A stretch of DNA of 64,000 bases from an uncultured SAR116 cluster alpha proteobacterium. GTDB taxonomy: Bacteria; Pseudomonadota; Alphaproteobacteria; Puniceispirillales; GCA-002684695. The stretch lies in the NCBI GenBank assembly GCA_902612965.1, contig CACMFN010000002.1, positions 140,040 to 204,039 on the forward strand, in the 5' to 3' direction. The notes beneath the pieces were generated by a model. That model was not told where the DNA came from. It saw only the letters and a list, made by a program, of their open reading frames with translations, and did not search any database. Positions 48,764 through 57,299 of the stretch are shown here, piece by piece; the first letter of the stretch is position 1; every line of letters begins with the position of its first letter. Position numbers and translations under genes: made by a program.

Positions 48764-49759
48764 TTAGTTTTTAATTATTTCAATAACACGTTCTACATTT
48801 TTTATTGGCGTGTTTGGTAATAAACCATGACCAGAGCAATATATGTGTTTTCTATCCTTTGTACTTAAAAGTAATTTATTTACAGCATCTTCAAGTCCCT
48901 TTCCACCTCTATTAATTTTATTTGGGTCTAAATTTCCTTGTAAAATTATATTTGTTTTTAAATTCTTAATTAGCCAGTCCATATCAATATTATAATCAAC
49001 ACTAATAACATCCATTTTTACTGTATCTATGTAATCAATAATTTTACCTCTAATACCCCGTGGCAACACTATTATTGGAGCTAAAACGCCAAGCATTTTC
49101 AATTTTTTAATAATTTTATTCACTGGATCAGTTAATATTTCTTTAAATTCATTTCTAGGTACTAGCCCTGCCCAACTCTCAAAAATCATTAAAGTATCAC
49201 ACCCAGATATATATTGCTGGTATAGATGTTTTACTGAAAGGTCTACTAATTCATCAAGCAATTTAACTAAGAGCAATTTTTCTTTTCTTATTTTCTCAAT
49301 TGCAGTTTTAAATTTTGTATCTCCTTTTCCGTTGATCATATAACAAGCAACTGTCCAAGGACCACCACAGAAACCTATTAAACTTTTGTTTTTATTTAGT
49401 TTTTTTCTAATATCTTTTATGGCATCATATGTGTTTTGTAAATCTTTCTCTTTTTGGGGTAATGGTTTAAGACTTATCAATTCTTCTAAAGACAAGTTCT
49501 CTAATAGTGGTCCCTCTCCTTTCACAAAGGAAATTTTTTGGCCTAAAATATATGGAACTATAAGAATGTCACAAAATATTATTGCACAATCAATTTTATA
49601 TCTTTGTACAGGTTGGAGCGTTGCTTCTACAATGCTTTTTTTGTTAAAGCAAAAATCAAGAAAATTTTTTTTCTCTGATCTTATTTTTCTATATTCTGGT
49701 AAATGCCTTCCTGCTTGCCTCATAAACCAAATAGGTCTTTTAATATTTAATATATTCAT
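48764..49759 (-). CDS. hemE: Uroporphyrinogen decarboxylase
   Basis: 331 residues. Converts uroporphyrinogen III to coproporphyrinogen III. The substrate-binding start RPIWFMRQAGRHLPEYR is at residues 8-24, with the active-site Asp in IIFCDILIVP. The conserved GFCGGPWTVACYMI and YCSGHGLLPNTP follow. Its upstream flank is the proposed replication origin, as in Caulobacter. Confidence 0.96.
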   Translation of the reverse strand: MNILNIKRPIWFMRQAGRHLPEYRKIRSEKKNFLDFCFNKKSIVEATLQPVQRYKIDCAIIFCDILIVPYILGQKISFVKGEGPLLENLSLEELISLKPLPQKEKDLQNTYDAIKDIRKKLNKNKSLIGFCGGPWTVACYMINGKGDTKFKTAIEKIRKEKLLLVKLLDELVDLSVKHLYQQYISGCDTLMIFESWAGLVPRNEFKEILTDPVNKIIKKLKMLGVLAPIIVLPRGIRGKIIDYIDTVKMDVISVDYNIDMDWLIKNLKTNIILQGNLDPNKINRGGKGLEDAVNKLLLSTKDRKHIYCSGHGLLPNTPIKNVERVIEIIKN

Positions 49760-50016
49760 AATAATATATATATATTTTATTTGTTGTAGATGATTACCTT
49801 GTTAATAAGTAGAAAATAGAAAACAAGACATTTTATTAACATAATATCAACAGTTTAAATCTTTATTGATCGATGGGATATAAGGATTTGACAAAAATTT
49901 TAAATATGTGGAAAAAAATATCAACAAAAACTCTATTGTGTAATTGATGTGTATATTTATTTATTATATAGAACATCTTTAGAAAAAGCTAATATAATAA
50001 GAATTAATAATAAGTT
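49760..50016. other. Candidate chromosomal replication origin (oriC)
   Basis: Non-coding, strongly AT-rich 257 bases between divergent hemE and ppsR, the largest gap in the window. One-mismatch DnaA boxes: TGTTAATAA (49800-49808), TTATTAACA (49833-49841), TGTGGAAAA (49907-49915), TGTGTATAT (49948-49956). The 9-mer ATATCAACA occurs at 49844 and 49918. Genes run away from this point on both sides for several kb, and two parS sites lie 2.8 and 6.1 kb away. No perfect DnaA box and no GANTC site were seen. Promoters for hemE and ppsR must also be here. Confidence 0.7.
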
Positions 50017-50856
50017 ATGAACAACATATACAACAAACAAAAAAAGGAAATTTATATTCATTTAGTGTCGGACTCAACTGGCGAGACTATTGAAAACACA
50101 GTTTCTGCTACAATATCCCAATTTCCAGGTGTTAACAGGAAAGAATTTTTCTGGCCTATGACAAGAACGGAAGATCAAATTAAAGATATAACTGAAAACT
50201 TGAAGAAAAATCCTGGTTTAGTTGTTTTTTCTATAGTTGATGACAACAACAGATCTTTATTAGAAAGTAGTTGCAAAGAATTGAATATACCATACGTATC
50301 GCCTCTTGATGGCCTGTTGAATACTTTCAAAAAATTATTGGCTTTGTCAGAGTCCAAAATCACAGGTGTTCAACATAAACTAGATGAAAATTATTTTAAA
50401 AGAGTCGATGCTTTTGAGTTTGCTATGCAGCATGATGATGGTCAAAGAATATCATCAATGAGTAAAGCTGATATTATACTTGTTGGTGTTTCGAGAACTT
50501 CTAAAACACCAACTTCAATTTATTTAGCAAATAAAGGTTATAAAGTAGCAAACATACCGTTTGTAGCAGATACACGTTTACCTGAAGAACTTTTTAGTTT
50601 TAAAAAACCAATAATCATTGGTTTGATTAAAGATCCAAGATCTCTAATGCAAGTAAGACAAACTAGATTGAAAATGATGGGGGAAAACAATCAAACTTCT
50701 TATGATGATATAAAACACATCAAATTTGAAATATCTCAGGCTAGGCTTATTTTCACAAAATATGCTTGGCCGTCTATTGATGTTTCAAGAAGGTCAGTTG
50801 AAGAAACATCTGCTTCAGTAATTAAAATTTATAACACTAAAGGTTCATCCCTTTGA
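50017..50856 (+). CDS. Pyruvate, water dikinase regulatory protein (PpsR/DUF299)
   Basis: 279 residues. Bifunctional kinase/pyrophosphorylase family that switches PEP synthase or pyruvate phosphate dikinase on and off. Starts with IHLVSDSTGETIENTV. The nucleotide loop is GVSRTSKTPTSIYLANKGY near residues 158-176, followed by GLIKDPRSLMQVR. Position next to the hemE/origin region and before coaE-dnaQ is usual in Alphaproteobacteria, but maf and aroE, often present between them, are missing here. Confidence 0.92.
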   Translation: MNNIYNKQKKEIYIHLVSDSTGETIENTVSATISQFPGVNRKEFFWPMTRTEDQIKDITENLKKNPGLVVFSIVDDNNRSLLESSCKELNIPYVSPLDGLLNTFKKLLALSESKITGVQHKLDENYFKRVDAFEFAMQHDDGQRISSMSKADIILVGVSRTSKTPTSIYLANKGYKVANIPFVADTRLPEELFSFKKPIIIGLIKDPRSLMQVRQTRLKMMGENNQTSYDDIKHIKFEISQARLIFTKYAWPSIDVSRRSVEETSASVIKIYNTKGSSL

Positions 50857-51446
50857 AAAAAATTGCTATTACTGGAAAAATAGGAACTGGAAAAAGTGTA
50901 CTTTTAAACCAATTTAAATTTTTGGGTTATAAAACATACTCTTCAGACCAAATGGTTAAAGAAATATATGCAAAAGATAAACACATCATAAATGAAATTA
51001 GAAAACTAAATCCTAGTTTAATTTTAAATAAAAAAATTAGACTTGATGAACTATCAAACAAGGCATTTAGAGAACCCGGCCTTTTATTGAAATTAGAAAA
51101 GATAATCCACCCACGACTTCATCATATTAGGTCTAGAATAATTAAGACAAATCAAATAAATAGCAACACAAATAGGAATATTATTGTATTTGAAATCCCT
51201 TTATTATTTGAAAAAAAATTAGAAAATAATTTTGATTTAGTTATTTTATTAAAATGTCAAAGATATTTACAAATTAAGCGAGTTTTAAAAAGAGAAAATA
51301 TGAATAGAGAGAAATTTGAGAATATAAATAAAAAATTTATACCAGAGAGAAAAAAAATCATATTAAGTGATTATGTAATTAATTCAGGAATTGGTAAGAA
51401 TCATACTATGATTAAAATAAAGGAATTGATAAAAAAGCATGCGTGA
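50853..51446 (+). CDS. coaE: Dephospho-CoA kinase
   Basis: 197 residues. Last step of coenzyme A synthesis. P-loop ITGKIGTGKSVLL at the N-terminus, then SDQMVKEIY with the catalytic Asp, and VFEIPLLFEKKLE as in the family. TTG start overlapping the ppsR stop (TTGA). Overlaps dnaQ by 8 bases. Confidence 0.93.
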   Translation: MKKIAITGKIGTGKSVLLNQFKFLGYKTYSSDQMVKEIYAKDKHIINEIRKLNPSLILNKKIRLDELSNKAFREPGLLLKLEKIIHPRLHHIRSRIIKTNQINSNTNRNIIVFEIPLLFEKKLENNFDLVILLKCQRYLQIKRVLKRENMNREKFENINKKFIPERKKIILSDYVINSGIGKNHTMIKIKELIKKHA

Positions 51447-52131
51447 AATTGTATTAGATACAGAAACTACAGGCCTTGATGTAACAGAAGGTCATAGATT
51501 AATAGAGATTGGAGCATGTGAAATGGTAAATCATGTGCTTACAAATAAAACATTCCATGTATATATTAATCCTGAAAGAGAAATAGACATTGATGCTGTT
51601 AATATTCACGGAATATCTAATGAAGATTTAATTGAAAAACCAAAATTTTCTGAAATTTGTAACGAATTTTTAGATTTTATTGGAGATTCAGCATTAGTTA
51701 TACATAACGCTGATTTTGATATTTCCTTCATAAATAATGAGTTAAATTTAAGTGGAAAGAATCTTGAAATTAGAAACCCTATTATTGATACTTTAAAGTT
51801 AGCCAAAAAAAAATTCCCTGGTTCACTAGTTAATTTAGATTCTTTATGCAAAAGGTTTGACATTAATTTAAATAGTCGGAAATTTCATGGTGCTCTTATT
51901 GATGCAGTACTACTTTCTGATGTTTATGTTGAGTTAATTGGAGGTAAACAGACTTCGTTAACTTTTGATGATAAACAAATAGTCGGATCTTATTATAAAA
52001 CCGTAAGCGTCTTAAGTGAAGAAGTAGAATTAATTAAAGATAGAAATTTTGTATTGACGGAAAGTGAATTAGAGAAACATAAGAAATTTATAGAAACAAT
52101 TGATGATACAATATGGAAAAAATATTTATGA
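51439..52131 (+). CDS. dnaQ: DNA polymerase III subunit epsilon (proofreading exonuclease)
   Basis: 230 residues, DEDDh 3'-5' exonuclease. ExoI LDTETTGLD, ExoII HNADFDISF near residue 90, ExoIII HGALIDA with the active-site His near residue 153 and Asp. The C-terminal tail should bind the alpha subunit. In the operon ppsR-coaE-dnaQ; convergent with secB, 13 bases apart. Confidence 0.94.
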   Translation: MREIVLDTETTGLDVTEGHRLIEIGACEMVNHVLTNKTFHVYINPEREIDIDAVNIHGISNEDLIEKPKFSEICNEFLDFIGDSALVIHNADFDISFINNELNLSGKNLEIRNPIIDTLKLAKKKFPGSLVNLDSLCKRFDINLNSRKFHGALIDAVLLSDVYVELIGGKQTSLTFDDKQIVGSYYKTVSVLSEEVELIKDRNFVLTESELEKHKKFIETIDDTIWKKYL

Positions 52132-52144
52132 TAAATATAGAATA

Positions 52145-52591
52145 TCAAACCTTCTTTTCAATTTTCCTTGACTCATAGAGTATCTCAAAGTCGATGGGCT
52201 GTATTATTAAAGGCATAAATCCTCCATCTCTAGTAACATTTGAAACTATTGATCTTGCAAAAGGAAATATTAATTGAGGTGCCTCAATTAGTATTTTTCT
52301 TTTTTCTTGTTCTTCATTTAAATTTATGTCTGGTAAAGTAAAGATTCCTGCATACACAAGTTCTAATTCAAAAACTTTAAAATCCTTTTTTTCTGCTTTA
52401 CTATTAATTGATAAAGAAACTTCATAAATTTTTTTTCTTAATGGCTTTGCAAAAACGTTAATATCAACATTAATTGCTGGTGCTTCACCTTTATTTGATA
52501 AAGATTCAGGTGAGTTTTGGTTTTCAAATGATAAATCTTTTATATACTGAACATTTACAGTAAGTTGTTCTTTTTTTTCATTCTGCTTCAT
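52145..52591 (-). CDS. secB: Protein-export chaperone SecB
   Basis: 148 residues. Tetrameric cytosolic chaperone keeping outer-membrane and periplasmic proteins unfolded for SecA. Family segments VQYIKDLSFENQNSPES, VYAGIFTLPD, IEAPQLIFPFARSIVSNVTRDGG (listed here in three parts of the C-terminal half) and PLIIQPIDF are present. ATG start; 16 bases after fxsA on the same strand. Confidence 0.95.
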   Translation of the reverse strand: MKQNEKKEQLTVNVQYIKDLSFENQNSPESLSNKGEAPAINVDINVFAKPLRKKIYEVSLSINSKAEKKDFKVFELELVYAGIFTLPDINLNEEQEKRKILIEAPQLIFPFARSIVSNVTRDGGFMPLIIQPIDFEILYESRKIEKKV

Positions 52592-52607
52592 ATAGTAAAC
52601 CTTTTTA

Positions 52608-53063
52608 TTATTTATTAATTCTATTTTTTTTGTCTAAATTAAAAAATTCACCTTCAACAATCTCACTCTCATGTCCTTTAAAGACGGATGAATTATAATT
52701 AGCTGGCTTAGCAATCAATAACAAAAGTTTAAGAAAAATGCTTTGAGTAAATTTAAATATAAGGAATAAACCAAATATATCACTTACATATCCAGGTAAA
52801 ACCAAAAGCACAGAACCTACCATCGCTAAAAAATTCTTTTTATTATTAGACAATGAATTAGAAGAAAATTCGATTATTTTTGATGGATGTGAAAAATAAT
52901 CAAAAAAGGAACTTTTATTTTTTTTAAATAAGTAAACGCCCAAAACAAAGGTAATAAAGACCTCTAAAAATGTTAAAATCCATCCATAAAGAGAGATTGA
53001 AAAAAATATTATAAATATTTCAAAAATTGGAAAAAGTAATGTTAATAAAAATAAAGTTTTCAA
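52608..53063 (-). CDS. fxsA: FxsA-family membrane protein
   Basis: 151 residues with three or four membrane segments in the first about 120 residues, including LPGYVSDIFGLFLIF, the conserved PG-D-G-L motif of FxsA. The cytoplasmic tail ends in EIVEGEFFNL, the VIEGE-like motif common in the family. TTG start at 53063. Divergent from the Tim44 gene and next to secB, the usual alphaproteobacterial trio. Function poorly understood. Confidence 0.9.
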   Translation of the reverse strand: MKTLFLLTLLFPIFEIFIIFFSISLYGWILTFLEVFITFVLGVYLFKKNKSSFFDYFSHPSKIIEFSSNSLSNNKKNFLAMVGSVLLVLPGYVSDIFGLFLIFKFTQSIFLKLLLLIAKPANYNSSVFKGHESEIVEGEFFNLDKKNRINK

Positions 53064-53132
53064 TTTTATATCTTGATCTTGCTCTTAACAAATAAATATA
53101 TATATTATTAATAAAAATTTTTAAATAATTTT

Positions 53133-53771
53133 ATGAATAGTTTTTTCCCATTTTTAGATATTATAATCTTAGGCTTACTTGCTCTGTTTTTAGGTTTTAG
53201 ATTAAAAAACCTTTTAGGTGATAGATCAGGTTATGGCGAAGATGTAAATAATTTAGAAACATATAATGAAAAAAAATCTGATAATAACAATGTAATCAAT
53301 TTAAATAAGAAAAAAATTAGTGGTGAAGGTTTAGAGTTTTTAAAAAAAGGTGACCCAAACTTTTCAAAAGAAGAGTTTATAATAGGTGCTAAACAAGCCT
53401 TTAAAATTATAATTGAAGCTTTCGTTGATAGTGATGTTGAAAAATTAAAGCCACTTATTGATTATGAATTATTAAAAAGTTTTACAAAATCAATATCTGA
53501 ACGAGAAGCTCGTCAAGAAAAACAATTTGTCGACATAATATCAATTATTGAATTAGACATTGTTAATATATCTTTAAACGATAATGTTGCTTCTATATCA
53601 ATTAAAATTGAGTCTGAACAAATTAAGTATACTATTGATAAAAATGATAAGATAATTGATGGTAACAAAGATGTTTCAGAAATAATTAAAGACAAATGGG
53701 TTTTAGAAAGAGATATTTCATCAAATGATCCAAATTGGAAATTAGTTGAAACAGATGTTGTAAACGATTAG
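53133..53771 (+). CDS. Tim44-like domain protein
   Basis: 212 residues. An N-terminal membrane anchor (FLDIIILGLLALFLGFRL) is followed by a charged linker and a Tim44/NTF2-like domain (KEEFIIGAKQAFKIIIEAF, LKPLIDYELLKSF, WVLERDISSNDPNWKLV). The bacterial relatives of mitochondrial Tim44 (TimA) sit next to secB/fxsA in Alphaproteobacteria and may link to membrane protein handling. Followed 13 bases later by the Smr-domain gene. Confidence 0.92.
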   Translation: MNSFFPFLDIIILGLLALFLGFRLKNLLGDRSGYGEDVNNLETYNEKKSDNNNVINLNKKKISGEGLEFLKKGDPNFSKEEFIIGAKQAFKIIIEAFVDSDVEKLKPLIDYELLKSFTKSISEREARQEKQFVDIISIIELDIVNISLNDNVASISIKIESEQIKYTIDKNDKIIDGNKDVSEIIKDKWVLERDISSNDPNWKLVETDVVND

Positions 53772-53784
53772 AAGAGATTATTTT

Positions 53785-54357
53785 TTGCAAGATAAGCAAG
53801 ATAAAAAATCAGACACTAAATTATGGGATCTAGTTAAAAACTCAACTAAAAAGTTAAAAGCTGATAATGATTATTCTTCAAGTCCTAAAAAGGCTGTTTC
53901 AAAAACAACATTACCAAGCTCAAATCAAAAAACCTTAAATTCATTAAACACTTCATCAAAAAAAGAAAATTTTGAATTCATTAATGTTGGAGACACTAAC
54001 TCTAAGCTAAACTTTATAAATGAGACAAATAATGGAGGTATTCGAAAAAAAGATTTGAAAAACTTAAGATCTGGTAGATTTACAATTCAGTCAAAAATTG
54101 ATCTCCATGGCTATAAATTACATGATGCAGAAAAAATTTTTTACAACTTTGTTATTAAAAGCCATCAAAAAGGTAACAGAAACCTCCTCATTATTACAGG
54201 CAAAGGGCAAGATGGAGAAGGTAAAATTAGAAAAAGTTTGCATACATGGATTAACAAAAATGATTTATCAAAATTAGTAATTTATTACACACACGCTTCA
54301 CCAAAGGATGGAGGATATGGGGCATACTATATTCGTTTAAGAAAAATTTTTAAATGA
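53785..54357 (+). CDS. Smr-domain protein
   Basis: 190 residues. The N-terminal half is Ser/Lys/Asn-rich and probably disordered. The C-terminal Smr domain has IDLHGYKLHDAEKIF and LLIITGKGQDGEGKI, the LDxHG and TGxG motifs of MutS2-like nucleases. TTG start at 53785 follows a purine-rich stretch (AGAAGAGA). Overlaps the next gene by 4 bases. May act on branched DNA or on RNA of stalled ribosomes; unproven. Confidence 0.87.
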   Translation: MQDKQDKKSDTKLWDLVKNSTKKLKADNDYSSSPKKAVSKTTLPSSNQKTLNSLNTSSKKENFEFINVGDTNSKLNFINETNNGGIRKKDLKNLRSGRFTIQSKIDLHGYKLHDAEKIFYNFVIKSHQKGNRNLLIITGKGQDGEGKIRKSLHTWINKNDLSKLVIYYTHASPKDGGYGAYYIRLRKIFK

Positions 54358-54728
54358 CACCATTTGGGATTAAACTGAAGTATATCAGGGTACAAAGACA
54401 TAAATCTTTAAAAGACTTGTCAAGAGCTCTTAAAGTATCCATAGCCTATGTTTCGATGTTAGAAAATGGAAAAAGAGGAAAACCTGCTGACGGATTGATT
54501 GAATTAATATGTTCTTATTTTAATCTTTCATGGGAGGAAGCAGATGAGCTAAAATTTTTAGCCAAACACTCTGACATAAATACTAAAATGAACTCAGAAA
54601 AATTGAGTCTTAATGCTACTATGTTGACTAACGTTTTGAAAAATAATATTAAATGGCTTACTGAAGAACAACTTAAAAATTTAATTATTAATATTCAAGA
54701 TATGTCAAAGCAAAATCAGGAAAAATGA
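54354..54728 (+). CDS. XRE-family helix-turn-helix regulator
   Basis: 124 residues. HTH_3 domain in the first 70 residues: FGIKLKYIRVQRHKSLKDLS, then LKVSIAYVSMLENGKRGKPA. The tail is an uncharacterised helix. No toxin partner is present beside it; the neighbours are Smr and GNAT genes in the same direction. Regulon unknown. Confidence 0.85.
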   Translation: MTPFGIKLKYIRVQRHKSLKDLSRALKVSIAYVSMLENGKRGKPADGLIELICSYFNLSWEEADELKFLAKHSDINTKMNSEKLSLNATMLTNVLKNNIKWLTEEQLKNLIINIQDMSKQNQEK

Positions 54729-54763
54729 TATTTTATTAAGTATTTAATTTATTAATTAATTTT

Positions 54764-55303
54764 ATGAATCAAAAAACTCAACTTCCGCCTGCAAAGATTA
54801 AAATTGAATCTATACAAAAGTTAAAATTTGGTGATTTAGATGATTTGTGTGACGCAACTGAGTCAGCTATTACAGAAGGTGGTGGATTTGGTTGGATAGA
54901 AGTTCCATCAAGAAAAGTTTTAGAGAATTACTGGAGAGGTGTTTTAACTATTCCCGAAAGAGAATTAATTATTGGCAGATTAGATAATGTTGTTGCAGGT
55001 TCGTGCCAACTTATAAAACCATCTAAAAATAATGAAGCACAGAAAAACTCATGTTCTTTAACAACATTTTTTCTAGCACCATGGGCAAGAGGTTATGGCA
55101 TCACCCCAGAGCTAATCAAGTTTGCCGAAAACTTAGCTAAAAATAAGGGCTATAATGTTATTACATTAGATGTAAGAGAAACGCAAAAAAGAGCAATTGA
55201 GATATATGAACAAAATGGATTTATAAAGTTTGGTGAAAACCCATTTTATGCAACGGTTTCAAAAAAATTTGTGAAAGGCTATTATTATTATAAACAATTA
55301 TAG
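54764..55303 (+). CDS. GNAT-family N-acetyltransferase
   Basis: 179 residues. Acetyl-CoA-binding region with FFLAPWARGYGITPELI (R/Q-x-x-G-x-G/A type loop) near residue 100, followed by NVITLDVRETQKRAIEIYEQ and NGFIKFGENPFYA. Substrate cannot be predicted. ATG start, 35 bases after the XRE gene. Confidence 0.85.
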   Translation: MNQKTQLPPAKIKIESIQKLKFGDLDDLCDATESAITEGGGFGWIEVPSRKVLENYWRGVLTIPERELIIGRLDNVVAGSCQLIKPSKNNEAQKNSCSLTTFFLAPWARGYGITPELIKFAENLAKNKGYNVITLDVRETQKRAIEIYEQNGFIKFGENPFYATVSKKFVKGYYYYKQL

Positions 55304-55321
55304 AAAGTGAAAGAATTAAAG

Positions 55322-55681
55322 ATGAAAAATTACGATGAAAACAATATTTTTAATAAGATTTTAAAAAATGAAATAGAGTGCGAAAAAATCCATGAAAACC
55401 AACATAATCTATCATTTAATGATATTAACAAGCAAGCACCTGTTCATGTCTTAACAATACCAAAAAACAATTATGCTAATTTTAATTCCTTTGTTGAGAA
55501 TGCATCAGATAAAGAAATTTCTTCATTCTTTAGGTCGGTTTTGGAAGTTGCTGAAAAAATGAAAATTAAAGATAGTGGTTTTAGGATAATTATAAATTGT
55601 GGTCCAGATAGCAATCAGGAAGTACCTCATTTACACGCTCATGTTTTAGGTGGTAAAAATTTAGGAAGTTTATTAGGTTAA
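55322..55681 (+). CDS. HIT-family nucleotide hydrolase/transferase (HinT-like)
   Basis: 119 residues from ATG at 55322, which gives the normal beginning MKNYDENNIFNKIL; a GTG at 55307 is in frame. The histidine triad is VPHLHAHVLGG at the C-terminus, and HVLTIPKNNYANF matches the phosphate-binding strand. HinT-like enzymes hydrolyse adenosine phosphoramidates. Convergent with gshB; the 3' ends overlap by 9 bases. Confidence 0.93.
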   Translation: MKNYDENNIFNKILKNEIECEKIHENQHNLSFNDINKQAPVHVLTIPKNNYANFNSFVENASDKEISSFFRSVLEVAEKMKIKDSGFRIIINCGPDSNQEVPHLHAHVLGGKNLGSLLG

Positions 55682-56605
55682 GCTTTCTATTAATTTCTTT
55701 GCTAAATCTATATTACAAAATTTTTGAATTTCTCTAAATCCTGTTGGTGAAGTTACATTAATTTCTGTGAGTTTGTTTCCTATAATATCAATGCCAACCA
55801 AAAGTAAACCTCTTTGAATTAACTCTGGTCCAATACTTTCACAAATCTCCATCTCTTTATTTGAAATAACTGTTTTTGTTGCTTCTCCTCCCACATGAAG
55901 ATTAGCTCTAATATCATTTTCACTTGGTATTCTGTTAATAGCACCCTCTGGTTTGCCATTGATTAAAATTATACGTTTATCTCCAAATTTTATATTTGGT
56001 AAGTATTCTTGAAGAATAAATTGTTCTGGATGGGTACCAAGAAAAATCTCTATTAAAGAATTAAAGTTTTTATCCTTTTCACCTAGAAAAAAAATACCGT
56101 TACCACCATTACCATAAAGAGGTTTCAAAATAATGTTTTTATGTTTTTTTTTAAAAGAATTAATTTCACTAATATTTCTTGTTATTATTGTTTCGGGTGT
56201 TAAATTTTTCCATCGATTGAGAAATAGTTTTTCAGGTGCGTTTCGTACTTCAGATGGTTTGTTAATTATTTTAACTTCATCTTCTATATATTCTAATAGA
56301 AAAGTTGACGTGATATAAGACATATCAAATGGAGGGTCTTGTCTTAAAAATATTAAATCTAATTCTTTTAAATTTTTTCTAATTAAGTCACTGGTTTTAA
56401 AACCAGGTTGTGTATCTTTATTTAATTCAAGAATTATTTTTGAAGATGCCATAACTTCACCATTTATATAAGAGACATCTTTAGGCAAAAAATGCCAAAT
56501 ATTAAAATTCTTTGACAGACACTCTTCTATTATTGCAAGTGTGGTATCATCTTCTAAGCTTAAGCTTTCAAGTGGATCCATTTGAAAGCCTATATTAATT
56601 GTCAT
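55673..56605 (-). CDS. gshB: Glutathione synthetase
   Basis: 310 residues, ATP-grasp enzyme joining gamma-glutamylcysteine to glycine. FQMDPLESLSLEDDTT at the start, LRQDPPFDMSYI near residue 95, KPLYGNGGNGIF as ATP-binding loop, and EINVTSPTGFREI at the C-terminus. The partner gshA is not in the window. ATG start at 56605. Confidence 0.95.
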   Translation of the reverse strand: MTINIGFQMDPLESLSLEDDTTLAIIEECLSKNFNIWHFLPKDVSYINGEVMASSKIILELNKDTQPGFKTSDLIRKNLKELDLIFLRQDPPFDMSYITSTFLLEYIEDEVKIINKPSEVRNAPEKLFLNRWKNLTPETIITRNISEINSFKKKHKNIILKPLYGNGGNGIFFLGEKDKNFNSLIEIFLGTHPEQFILQEYLPNIKFGDKRIILINGKPEGAINRIPSENDIRANLHVGGEATKTVISNKEMEICESIGPELIQRGLLLVGIDIIGNKLTEINVTSPTGFREIQKFCNIDLAKKLIESLT

Positions 56606-56617
56606 ATTTTAAACTTA

Positions 56618-57232
56618 CTATTGGCTCAAGGTTTCTGATAGCTGAATATAGTTAACTAACTGATTAATATAAAGAGTTTCTTTTGTATAAGCTAAAACTA
56701 AATTCATCTCTTTTTGTGTTCTTGCAACACCACTTAAATAGGCAATACCATTAACAACATCAATATTGAAATTAACTGACTTTATGTTTTTATCAGCTAC
56801 AAGTTTACCTTTTATTGTTGTTGATGCAGCTAAATCTTTTGCGATATCTTTTATAGATGACTTTTCAGAAACCTGTATTTCGTTTACAACTTCAATAACA
56901 CCTCTTGGTTCCCAAGAAATTCTAGTTGCTTCAACCCTTATTTGAGGGTTGTCAACCTTTCCTGTTAAAAGAACCACACCATCATCAACACGGATTTTTA
57001 CTCCTAAAAATTTATTAACATCTTTTTTAAACATACTTTCAGTAATAGCAGCATGAATAATAGTATCATTAATAGTAGTACCAAGACCTTTTTCAGACTC
57101 TGAGGCAGCCACCCCAGCTATGCCAGCTGTTATCGCTGCGGGCGCACAACCATTTAATAAAAAACCAAGAATAATTATAATAGGAATTGGGAGTGTAAAA
57201 CTATGCATTTTGGTTTGATTTTTTAAATTCAT
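56618..57232 (-). CDS. BON-domain lipoprotein (DolP/YraP-like)
   Basis: 204 residues. Signal peptide with lipobox LLNGCAP (Cys near residue 29), then two BON domains (VDDGVVLLTGKVDNPQIRVEA and VVNGIAYLSGVARTQKEM, each cut here to its core). E. coli DolP has the same dual-BON lipoprotein layout and supports outer-membrane integrity. Linked to gshB and rsmI as in other Proteobacteria, though the yraN gene often found in between is absent. Confidence 0.87.
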   Translation of the reverse strand: MNLKNQTKMHSFTLPIPIIIILGFLLNGCAPAAITAGIAGVAASESEKGLGTTINDTIIHAAITESMFKKDVNKFLGVKIRVDDGVVLLTGKVDNPQIRVEATRISWEPRGVIEVVNEIQVSEKSSIKDIAKDLAASTTIKGKLVADKNIKSVNFNIDVVNGIAYLSGVARTQKEMNLVLAYTKETLYINQLVNYIQLSETLSQ

Positions 57233-57299
57233 TTTAAAATGTATAATACAATATCTATTTATAGTAAATAATTAACAATTGTCTAGAGGTTGACTAATC

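Noticed and set aside
54354..55303. XRE regulator plus GNAT acetyltransferase as a toxin-antitoxin pair
   Set aside because: TacAT-type pairs have a ribbon-helix-helix antitoxin tightly overlapping a GNAT toxin of about 165 residues. Here the regulator is an XRE protein, the genes are 35 bases apart, and the neighbourhood is conserved housekeeping.
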